From: Chrysoporthe austroafricana
Taxonomy: Eukaryota > Ascomycota > Sordariomycetes > Diaporthales > Cryphonectriaceae
Assembly (NCBI GenBank): GCA_001051155.2
Contig: JYIP02000001.1
Location: 3,100,001 to 3,164,000, forward strand
Direction: 5' to 3'
DNA: 64,000 nt
The notes under the pieces were generated by a model. The model had not been told where the DNA came from, searched no databases, and was given only the letters and a program-made list of their open reading frames with translations. Both the position numbers and the translations under genes were made by a program. Below are positions 52,301 through 62,008 of the stretch, piece after piece. Numbering within the stretch: position 1 is the stretch's first letter; every line of letters begins with the position of its first letter.

Positions 52301-53124
52301 ATTTCTAAATATCGCTTATAAAACTATTTGGAATATAATAAAAGATATCTATAGCATTCTACTTACAAACGGATAGACAAATAGAACGAATAAATTAAAT
52401 CGTTAAACAATATTTATAGCATTATATAAATTATAAATAAAATAATTGGATTAACTTATTACTTTTAATATAATTCGCATATAATAACGTAAATATAAAT
52501 ATAATAAAAAAATTACTATTCTATATACTATATAGCTATAACCTAATAGCATATTATAATGAATTATTAAAAGCAAATGCAAAAGCAGCAAAGAAACGAA
52601 TTAAAAGGATTAAGAGGATTTAAGAGGAATTCCAGAAAAAACTAAAATTTATACAAAAAAGAATAATAAAATATGCCAATTCTAAAAGAATTGAAAGACT
52701 AATTCTATAAGAAAGGGATAAAGTTTACTTTATGCGATAAAAGAAATATATTAAAATAATAAAACCCTTTCATTTATTAAATTATAAGAAACTAGGACCT
52801 TTCAAAATTCTAAAGAAAGTTTCAAGCATTAATTTTGAACTTGTATTACCTTACGGAATAAAAATCTACTTAATCTTTTATATTTCATTTCTTAAACCTG
52901 TATTCAAAATAGCCGAAATAAATAATATAATATAAGCAAAAAGCAACAAACTAGAATATAAAATAAAACGAATCTTTAAATATCGAAAATTAGCAAATCT
53001 TAAGGAATATCTAATCAAATGGAAAGGATATTATTCTAGCGAAAATAGCTGGAAACTAACCGAAAACTTAACTAATGCGGAATAAGCCTTCCAAGTTTAT
53101 TAGAAAAAGGCAATTACCAGTTAA
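49302..53124 (+). pseudogene. Broken pro-pol of B1 with chromodomain
   Basis: Protease at 49555-49590 (V-L-L-D-S-S-A, catalytic Asp intact). RT about 50,480-51,130, with Y-Y-Y-I-R-I-K-E at about 50,726, P-F-G-L-T-N-A at about 50,808, and active site V-Y-F-N-N-I-F-I-Y at 50890-50916 (both Asp now Asn). RNase H about 51,300-51,690. Integrase about 51,850-52,560; 52123-52308 is an open piece with I-I-S-D-R-N-R-K-F. Chromodomain 52,960-53,110 (E-Y-L-I-K-W-K-G-Y-Y-S-S-E-N-S-W, both Trp intact). Stop TAA 53122-53124. Protease and RT share one frame. Confidence 0.9.
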
Positions 53125-53170
53125 CGCTTAATACTGAAATAAGCGAACGATTAACCGGGAAACTTACTAA

Positions 53171-53677
53171 TTAACCAGAAAGACGTTCGATACCAGAAAA
53201 ACCGCCCGTATTCCCAGACTCAATTTCCGAAACGGCAGCAGACCAATTAATTTCAGAACCAAACTATTACAAGGCAGCTTCAAAATCGAAACCTTTAAGA
53301 AAAGGTCTTTCGGGAACGAAAGGCTTCGCAATACGATATTCGGCCTCGGCCTCGCGACGCTCTTCCTTAGCTTCCTCGGCTTCTAACCTCTCTAATTCTT
53401 CTATACTATCAATTCCCCGATAAACGGCCCGTATTATCTTTTCATACTATATACGCTTTTGATATCGAAAACGAAAGACTCTCTCTTCCGCCGCTTCCAA
53501 TTTATCTTCCAGCTTCTTGTAATAAAAAGCTATCTTGCGCAGCTTATTGGGAGTAACGCCCAATACGTTATAACGAGAACGATTGAGCCGCATATATTCT
53601 GAATAACGAGAAGAATCTCGTTTAGAGACTTGGCAAACCGGAATACTACGGCCTTTACAAAAAGAATAGGAAGGCAT
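53171..53677 (-). pseudogene. Antisense zinc-cluster/coiled-coil ORF of B1
   Basis: Best copy of the antisense ORF. From the ATG at 53677 the frame is open to 53447 (one TAG at 53446-53444) and then on to TAA/TAG at 53269-53264; both stops could be RIP changes of Gln codons, and the frame ends at the latest at TAA 53173-53171. Residues 4-36 show Cys, or Tyr from mutated Cys, at 4, 7, 15, 25, 28 and 36: C-x2-C-x7-C-x9-C-x2-C-x7-C, close to Zn2Cys6 spacing. A coiled-coil follows (K-K-L-E-D-K-L-E-A-A-E-E-R, then E-E-L-E-R-L-E-A-E-E). The frame also stays open upstream to 53752. It is tail-to-tail with pol, 46 nt apart. It may be a DNA-binding or dimerising protein, or an antisense regulator; not proven. 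Confidence 0.68.
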
Positions 53678-53837
53678 TTGAATAGCATATTGAAAAATCG
53701 CCTCTAGAAAAGAATTACGGCATTGGGTCTTGAGCGAACGATTCTTTTGCACTCTATTCGATATCCTGGTTAAGAAAGCATAATAAATAGAGAGAGAATT
53801 AAAAAAGCTTACAGAAATTAATAAGGATATTAACCGA

Positions 53838-53854
53838 TAAGGCGGAAGGGATAA
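53838..53854 (+). other. Polypurine tract of B1
   Basis: Purine run ATAAGGCGGAAGGGATAA immediately before the 3' LTR. Confidence 0.75.
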
Positions 53855-54295
53855 TATTATAAACTAATATACAGGATTAGGGTATAATACTCAAGCTACT
53901 TAGGAAAAAAGTTTATTCGAATCTTAAGCCTAGCTGCAAAACTTAACAAAATGCTTATATAAGCTAAAATCAAGATTAAATAAAATAAGGATTACTGGAT
54001 TATTAAATAAGCCGGCAAGCCAGGCTTATTAGCTTATTAGATAAGCCAGTAATTCTATATTAAAAAGCTTAATATATAAAATTAATATAATTACTAGATA
54101 AATTATTATAGCTTTTCAATTATCAATTTAAATATTAATTGGACTTTACTATTAATAGTTATTCAAGACTTGTAAATATTGCGATATTCAATAAATCGTA
54201 TTTCAATACTTAAGGATCGTACTTAATACCGCTCTTATTAGCATAAACCCCTTTACTTTACAGTATATTTTAGGATTGTTATAGCGTTTATAATA
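53855..54295 (+). repeat. 3' LTR of B1
   Basis: 441 bp, TATTATAAAC...GTTTATAATA. Contains an imperfect inverted repeat at 53992-54052 (TTACTGG...AAGCC against GGCTT...CCAGTAA) that is absent from the B2 LTR. Confidence 0.92.
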
Positions 54296-54921
54296 CTATA
54301 AATAGCAAAATGAAAGGGCGTATTAAAAAAGAATACGAAAAATACTCTTTATAGTCCAAAATAATCGAATAATTAAAAGATTCAAATAAAATTGCCCGAT
54401 TACTTTTTATATTAAATTATAATAGCTTATTATTTCTTAAAGATTATTACGGGAAATAATAATTACGATTTATAGCAACTTTTAAAAGAAATACAGCTTA
54501 TATTATTTTTATTAAATATAATTCGCGCAGAATTGAATATTTAGTAAAATGAATAAACTATTCTAGCTATTATAATATATGGATATCCCGTAATGCTTTA
54601 AATGCAAACGAAATAATATATAATTTTGAACGGAAATGCAAAGCTATAGCCGAACTATAAGAAAGAATAAAGCGAAAGCGGCTATTAGCGGAAAAAGTCT
54701 CTAAACCGGGAAATATTATCGTAATTGCTTTACGAAAACAAAATAAGCCAAAATACGATTTACGAACAGAAAGTATATTGGAATAAGCTAATTTACTTAT
54801 TCCAAAAAATCGAAAAAACTCGTAATGCAATAAGCGCGCATTAAGGTAAAAGCGATTGCTAAGTAAAGTAAGTAAATTTTTAGCGAATGCAAAAGGCTAT
54901 TATTTCGTAAATTGCTAGTAA
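54296..54921 (+). pseudogene. A1 pol 3' part with two integrase deletions
   Basis: Continues A1 from the sliver 38579-38640. Compared with A2, about 170 bp is missing at about 54,465 (A2 about 16,252-16,424) and about 985 bp at about 54,513 (A2 about 16,481-17,466), removing nearly the whole integrase core. Both junctions sit in A/T stretches with short microhomology. The chromodomain follows directly (I-E-Y-L-V-K, about 54,530). These deletions are not shared by other copies. Confidence 0.82.
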
Positions 54922-55182
54922 ATTTATTTTATTTTCCTTTTCCTATTAGCGCGCTTACGGTTATTATCTTTATTTATTTATTATAGCTAATTATATTGCC
55001 TTATCGTTATTACTTTTCATTATATTTTTGAATACTATTTTTGAATATTAAGCTAGTATTATTATTAATTTCGCTTTATCCTGCTAAGCTTTTATAAACC
55101 CGTAAAGATTATATTAATAAAGCTATTAATATTATTAAAATCAAAATATATTATGCAATTATTAAGTTATATTTTTCTATAA

Positions 55183-56978
55183 ATGCCTTATTATAAGACT
55201 AAAATTAATAAGAAATAGTATATTTAGCTATACTTAACTTTTATACAATATTATATTTTATATTCCAAAAAGAACCTTTTAAAGTTTGCTGAAAAAGCAA
55301 GATTATATAATATGCTAAATACGTTTATAAAATATCGCTCAAAAACTGCTTTTCCTTAAAAAGATATCGGTAAGCTATATATTTATATAATAACGAAAGC
55401 TATTTCTATTATAATATTTATATAATAAAGAATTATTTAAACGATTTCTTTTATTATTAAAAAGCTTATATAATAGCTTTTTATTAAGCGCTAATTAATA
55501 AAGGTTATACTAATATAATAAACCGAGAAGTCGAATATAATATTTATATTCTTAATACTAAGCTAAGTAATAGCAATATTAATCGGCTGCTAATTATTAA
55601 AAAAGCTTAAAAGCTTATTTTATAATATTTTATGCTATTATAAATTAACCGTTCTAGCTTTATTTACGAAAGATAAAAGCTTTATCTAAGCACCTTTACT
55701 AATACGGACGCTATTATAAGCAAAGATATAAATAACGAATTAATAAATAACTTTATTAAAGAAATATCGCTTGAATTTATCCCGAATTTATTTACCGTTC
55801 GTAATCTTATCTTTATTTTATATACTCTATTAATAGCTTATTGTATTTTATTTCTTATTATAATATTGAAAGATAATCGCTTACGAAATAAGCATAGCCG
55901 TTATATTAAAAATAAAGCTAAATAAATAATATTAAGCAATCGTAGCAATTTTACTAAAAAAGAAATAAATACTATATGCTATATAGCTAATATAGCAAAA
56001 GTTATTATAATTTACGAATATAATCGTAATATAGCCTTCGCTGCCTGGAAGAAAATAGCTAAGAATATTAAGCCAGTCTTAACCAAATTTGGAATTCCCG
56101 AACCTATTATGCCAATCGCTAATTTAAGCCTATTTGCTATAATAGAACGAAATTTTATAATATTAGCTAAACGCTATCGAATTATAAATAATACTATCGA
56201 CTTAACCGAAAATAACTTACCGAATATAGCTAATTTGTTAGCTATACTAAGCAAAGCTTCCCGAACCAATATTAATAATACTTTGCCTTTACGGGTTACG
56301 TTTCGCGCTATTCCCGCTTTATCTATTAAATATAACCTTAAGTCCAAAGCTATTAAAGCCGAAATTGCGGTATATTACCGTACGCTAGCTTTTTATATAT
56401 CTAAAAAATATATACGCTATAATTTCATTTAAAGAAGCAATTTCAGTATTAATTATCCTTACGTTATTAATAGCTTCGCTATTTATAATAATATTAAGTT
56501 CGGCATTATCGGAATTTACGATAATCGTATTTAATACTTTTTCTTTTTCATTATAGGAAAATATATATATAAGTTCGTTATTTGGTTTCGTAACCTTAAT
56601 CTTATTATCTTATCCAACCAGTCGGGCTTATACTTTATTATAAATTAAATTTTCCGTTTCGAGTACGATTTTAAGGCTATCAAGATTGTCTTTACTAAAG
56701 ACGATATAAATTACGATTTCAATATTACTTTTTAGAAATAAGCTAACGAAAATAAGGATTATTTTAGCGCTACTCAGTTTCTGCAATACTAAAATCGCAT
56801 AATAGGCTTTAAGTCCTATATCCAAGCGTATAAGCTAATCAAGATTTTGCAATTTAATATCTATAATTATACCGACTTTTGCGATTATATCGGAAAAGAA
56901 GAATTATTTGCTATATTCCTTTACAATTTATTAAATTTTGAAATTATTATTAAAGCCCGAGAAATTATTCCTAATTAA
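55183..56978 (+). pseudogene. ORF3 of A1
   Basis: Collinear with ORF3 of A2 (offset 37,048), with the ATG at 55183 and the final TAA at 56976-56978 conserved. 56109-56432 is open. In the first 170 nt, the frame of the ATG has clearly fewer stops than the frame used downstream, supporting an N-terminal part read in another frame. Function unknown. Confidence 0.6.
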
Positions 56979-57660
56979 TAAATATAGCTATTATTTATCG
57001 ATATAATATTATTAGTAATATATAATATTATTTTTTTCCAATAATTTATAAATTTAGCTATTTATATTAAAAACTAATTATAATATTACTATATAATAAC
57101 TATATATAGCTATCGGCTTTATATATCGATATATTCTATTATAACTTTACTTTATATTTACTATTATTATACTTATTTAATACTTTATTATTTAAAAGCT
57201 ATACTTTCTATTAATATTTATAAGCAATTTTAGTTTTTAATTATATTTATACTAAATATTTCGGCAGTAAATATAATTAAGCATTACCGAAATATATTTA
57301 AATATCAGCTAGCCTTATTATATACAAATACTATATATATTTATCCATTCCAAATATAAATCGATTATAATAAAAAATCAATTTTAAGCCTTTAGCATAA
57401 GCAGGTTTTCTTTTAATTCCTAGCATAAGCATATTTATTATTCAAATCCCCGGTATAAGCACGTTTACTTATTAGGACTTTAATACGAATCGGCTTTATA
57501 AAACGATTATTATTTCCTATATAATCTCTTTTATCCAATAATGCTATTGTACTTTTCCTTGCTATATAACCCAGAGTTTTACTATATCGTATTACTGCTA
57601 CCCAAAATGTCTCTAACGGTTAGCTTTCTTTATAAACAAAAGTTATAAAAGGCTAGCAAT
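56979..57660 (+). other. 3' UTR of A1
   Basis: Family-A 3' region with the triple repeat at about 57,390-57,480. No gene seen. Confidence 0.55.
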
Positions 57661-57867
57661 TAATAACAAAACTTATAAACGAAGTAAATTCGTAATAGAT
57701 TCGCTTAATAAATCTATAGTAAATCTCTTAATAAATACGCAATGAATTCATTAAGTGGATGCTATACCCTTACCGGGGGGCTTATATAATGCTTTAATAG
57801 GCTTTAGCATAATTTACTTTTTTGGAAAAACTATGCTTTATAATATATTTCAGTACGTTTACTATAA
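57661..57867 (+). repeat. 3' LTR of A1
   Basis: 207 bp, TAATAAC...CTATAA, then GCTAT (57868-57872), the target duplication matching 1704-1708. Confidence 0.9.
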
Positions 57868-59061
57868 GCTATATTTACTAAAAGGGTTGCAATTAACGGA
57901 AAAGAGAAAGTTTTAATTATTGAAAATAATATTAGGAATATATGCTTAAATAAGCTTAAATATACTTTTAAAGCAAACGGACTTGCTAGAAAATAAAGAA
58001 AAGTTATAAGCATTTCGAATTTATAAATATAAATTAAAGATAAATTAGAAATTTAAGCAATTAACAATTAGCAAAGAATTAATCTAGCGCAAAACGTTAT
58101 AAAATTATATAGATTATAGAATTATAAAGAAATATTGCGTTCAAAATAATAAACGCAAAAAAATTACGGATAAAGGTTCGGGCTAGTATGCAATAAATAC
58201 CTGAAACTATTAAAAATTAAACCGCGAAAATAATAATAGGAAATAAGCGAAGCAAAGTATACTTAATAGTACTTTTTATTCTTCTAAATTTCAGAAAATA
58301 AGGAAAGACTATTATTTAAATTTGAAAACGTACCAAAAAAATATTATAAATTCAAGAAATTATAGCAAAAGAAATTCGATATTAGCTTATTAATATATAG
58401 CTTTTTTAATTATAAAATTCTATTAAAAAAAAGATAAAATCGCAAAATTATCCTATTTATAAGCTCGATTAAATAAAGCTTAAAGCATTTAAAGAATATA
58501 TTAATAAGAATTTAAAAAGAAGTTATATACGGAAATCGCAATTACTTGCAAAATATCCGATCCTATTTATATTTAAAAAGAATAGCAAATTACGATTTTA
58601 TATAAATTATTAATAGCTTAATAATATTACAATTCAGAATCGCTATTTCTTATTTCTAATAAGAGAAATGCAAAACTAATTAATTAAAGCAAAATAATTT
58701 ATTACGTTCGATCTTAAAGAAGGATATTATTATATCCGGATTAAAGAAAATAATATTTGGAAAATAGTATTTAAGATTCGTTATAAATATTTTAAATATA
58801 TAATTTTATTTTTTAAATTAATTAATATATTTGCATTTTTTCCAAGAAATAACTAACGATATTTTCCGTATATACTTAAATATTATTATTATTATTTATT
58901 TTGATAATATTTTTATTTATTTAAAAAACCTTAAATTATATAAATAATATATATAGCAAATATTTCAAATTTTGCAAAATAATAAATTCTTAATCGAATT
59001 AAGCAAATATTATTTCTATTAGCAAAAAGTTAATTATTTCGGTTATATAATAGAATTAAAT
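57868..59061 (+). pseudogene. B0 pol fragment (protease end to RT)
   Basis: Resumes B0 exactly where 1-1708 stopped, collinear with B2 about 27,940-29,125. RT motifs are recognisable though heavily mutated: Y-Y-Y-I-R-I-K-E-N at about 58,730 and I-I-I-I-Y-F-D-N-I-F-I-Y at about 58,880-58,915. It is interrupted by A6; TAAAT (59057-59061) is the probable left target copy. Stops throughout. Confidence 0.85.
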
Positions 59062-59269
59062 TAATGGTAAACGTACTGAAATATATTATAAAGCATAGTT
59101 TTTCTAAAAAAGTAAACTACGCTAAAAGCCTATTAAGGCATTATATAAGCCTCCCGGTAAAAGTATAGCATCCACTTAGTAAATTCATTGCGTATTTATT
59201 AAGGGATTTATTATAGATTTACCAGGCGAATCCATTACGAATTCATTTCGTTTATAAGTTTTGCTATCA
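59062..59269 (-). repeat. 3' LTR of A6
   Basis: 208 bp, plus-strand TAATGG...GCTATCA; keeps the TG/CA terminus at one end. Confidence 0.92.
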
Positions 59270-59951
59270 ATTGCCGGCCCTTTATAACCTTTATCTATAA
59301 AGGAAGCTAACTATCAGAAATGTTTTAAGTAGCAATAGTACGATATAATAGAATTCTGAGTTATATAGCAAGGAAAAGCACGATAGCACTATTGGATAAA
59401 GGAAATTATATAGGAAATAATAATCATTTTATAAAGCCGACTTGTACTAGAATCCTAATAAGTAAACGTATTTACGCTAAGGACTTGAATAATAAATATG
59501 CTTATACCGGGGATTAAAAGAAAACTTATTTATATTAAAGGCTTAAAATTGATTTTCTATTATAATCGGTTTATGCTTAAAATGGATAGATATATATAAT
59601 ATTTATATATAATAAGGCTAGCCGATATCCAAGTATATTTCGGTAATATTTAATCGTATTTACTACCGAAATATTTAGCATAAATATAATTAAAGATTAA
59701 AATTGCTTATAAATATTAATAGAAAATATAGCTTTCAGATAATAGAGTATTAAGTAAGTATAATAATAGTAAATGTAAAATGAAATTACGATAGGATATA
59801 TCGGTATGCAAAGCCGATAGCCGTATATAATTATTATATAGCAATATCGTAATTAGTTTTCAATATAAATAGCTAAATCTATAAATTATTGGAAAAAAAT
59901 AATATTATATATTGCTAATAATATTATATCGATAAATAATAGCTATATTTA
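59270..59951 (-). other. 3' UTR of A6
   Basis: Reverse family-A 3' region including the purine/GC-rich stretch GCCGGCCCTTTATAACCTTT next to the LTR and the triple repeat at about 59,460-59,550. No gene seen. Confidence 0.55.
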
Positions 59952-61747
59952 CTAATTAGGAATAACTTCCCGGGTTTTAGCAATAGCTTTAAAGTTTAAT
60001 AAATTACGAAAGAATATAATAAATAATTTTTCCTTTCCGATATAATTGCAAAAGTTAGTATAGTTATAAATATTAAGCTGCAAAGTCTTAATTAACTTAT
60101 ACGCTTGGATATAAGACTTAAGGCTTATTATGCGACTTTGGTATTATAAGGACCGAGCGGTACTGAAATAGTTTTTATTTTCGTTAGCCTATTTCTGAAA
60201 AGTAGCGTTAAAGTCGTAATCCATATCGTCCTTAATAAAGACGATCTTGATAGCTTTGAAATCGTATTCGAAACGGAAGATTTGGTTTATAATAAAATAT
60301 AAGCCCGACCGGTTAAATAAGATAATAAGATTAAAATCGCGGAATTAAGTAACGAATTCGTATATATATTCTTTTATAGTAAAAGGGAAGAAATACTGGA
60401 TGCAATTATCGTATATTCTGATAATACCGAACTTAATATTATTATAAACGACAAAGCCGTTAATAATGTAAGGACGGTTAGTATTAAGGTTATTTTCCTA
60501 AATAAAATTATAGCGTATATATTCCTTAGATATATAAAGGGCTAGCGTACGGTAGTATATTGCGATTTCGGCTTTAATAGCCTTGGATTTGGGGTTATAT
60601 TTGATAGATAAGGCGGGGATAGCGCAAGGCGTAACCCGTAAGGGCAAAGTACTATTAATACTAATTCGGGAAGCTTTGCTTAATATAGCTAATAGATTAG
60701 CTATATTCGGTAAATTATTTTCGGTTAAGTCGATAGTATTATCTATAATTCGATAATATTTGGCTAGCATTATGAAATTTCGTTCTATTATAGCAAATAG
60801 GTTTAAATTAGTAATTAGTATAATGGGCTTAAGAGTTTTAAGCTTGGTTAAAACTGGCTTAATATTCTTAGCTATTTTCTTTTAAGCAGCAAGGGCTATA
60901 TTATAATTATATTTATAAACTATAACGATTTCTATTATATTGGCTATATAACGTACGGCATTTATTTCCCTTTTAATGAAATTGCCGCAATTGCTTAATA
61001 TTATTTATCTAGCCTTATTTTTGATATAATAGCTATGCCCATTTCGTAAGCGATTGTCTTTCGATATTATAATAGGAAATAAGACGCAATAAGCTATTAA
61101 TAAGGTATATAAGGCAAAGATAAGATTATAAACAATAAGTAAATTCGGAATAAATTCAAATAATATTCCTTTAATAAAGTTATCCATTAATCTATTATTT
61201 ATATCTTTGCTTGTAATAGCATTCGCGCTAATAAAGGTATCTAGATAAAGCTCTTATTTTTTGTAAATAAGGCTAAAACGGTCGATTTATAATAGCATAA
61301 GGTATTATAAAATAAGCTCTTGGGCTTTTTCAGTAATTAGCGGCCAATTAATATCGCTATTGCCTAGTTCGGTATTGAAAATATAAATATTATATTCGAT
61401 TTCTCGGTCTATTATATTAGTATAATTTTTACTAATTAGCGTTCGATAAAAAGCTATTATATAAGCTTTTTAATAGCAAAAGAAATTGCTTAAGTAATTT
61501 TTCGTTATATAAGTATTACGGTAGAAACGGCTTTCGTTATTATACAAGTATATAGCTTATTAATATCTTTCTAAGGAAAAGCGGTTTTTGAATAATACTT
61601 TATAAATATACTTGGCATATTATATAATCTTGCTTTTTCGGCAGATTTTGGAAAGTTCTTCTTAAGATATAAAGTACGGTATCGTATAGAAATTAAATAT
61701 AGCTAAACGTACTATTTCTTATTAATCTTAATCTTATAGCGAGGCAT
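59952..61747 (-). pseudogene. ORF3 of A6
   Basis: Collinear with ORF3 of A2; the ATG at 61747 (M-P-R-Y-K) is intact. 60770-60498 and 61187-61005 are open pieces. Broken by RIP stops. The reading of the N-terminal part agrees with A1 and A2. Function unknown. Confidence 0.6.
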
Positions 61748-62008
61748 TTATAGAAAGATACGATTTGATAATTGCGTAATACATTTTAATTTTAGTAATA
61801 TTAATAGCTTTATTAATATAATCCTTACGGGTTTACGGAAGCTTAGCAAAATAAAGCGAAATTAATAATAGTATTAGCTTAATATTCAAAAATAATATTC
61901 AAAAATATAATAAAAAGTAATAATAATAGAGCAATACGGCTAGCTATAATAAATAGATAAAGATAATAATCGTAAGCGCGTTAATAAGAAAAAGAAAATA
62001 AAATAAAT

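Larger units (their letters stand above)
49297..54295 (+). mobile_element. Family B copy B1, 3' half
   Basis: Begins exactly where the inverted 5' half stops and continues through protease, polymerase, the antisense ORF module, purine tract and 3' LTR; followed by CTATA (54296-54300) and A1 sequence. The pol part is heavily RIP-mutated, the 53,125-53,850 part hardly at all. Confidence 0.9.
1709..57867 (+). mobile_element. Family A chromovirus copy A1 (carries the whole nest)
   Basis: LTR retrotransposon inserted in B0 with a GCTAT duplication (1704-1708 and 57868-57872). Its own sequence is 1709-7573, the inverted sliver 38579-38640, and 54296-57867. All else in the interval is later insertions: A3 (target AAAGT) and B1 (target CTATA), with their own passengers. 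Both LTRs are 207 bp. Order: LTR, PBS, repeat leader, gag-pro, pol, ORF3, LTR. The last part of pol has lost most of the integrase through two deletions. The five-base duplication at this distance is the strongest evidence that one element spans the interval. Confidence 0.85.
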
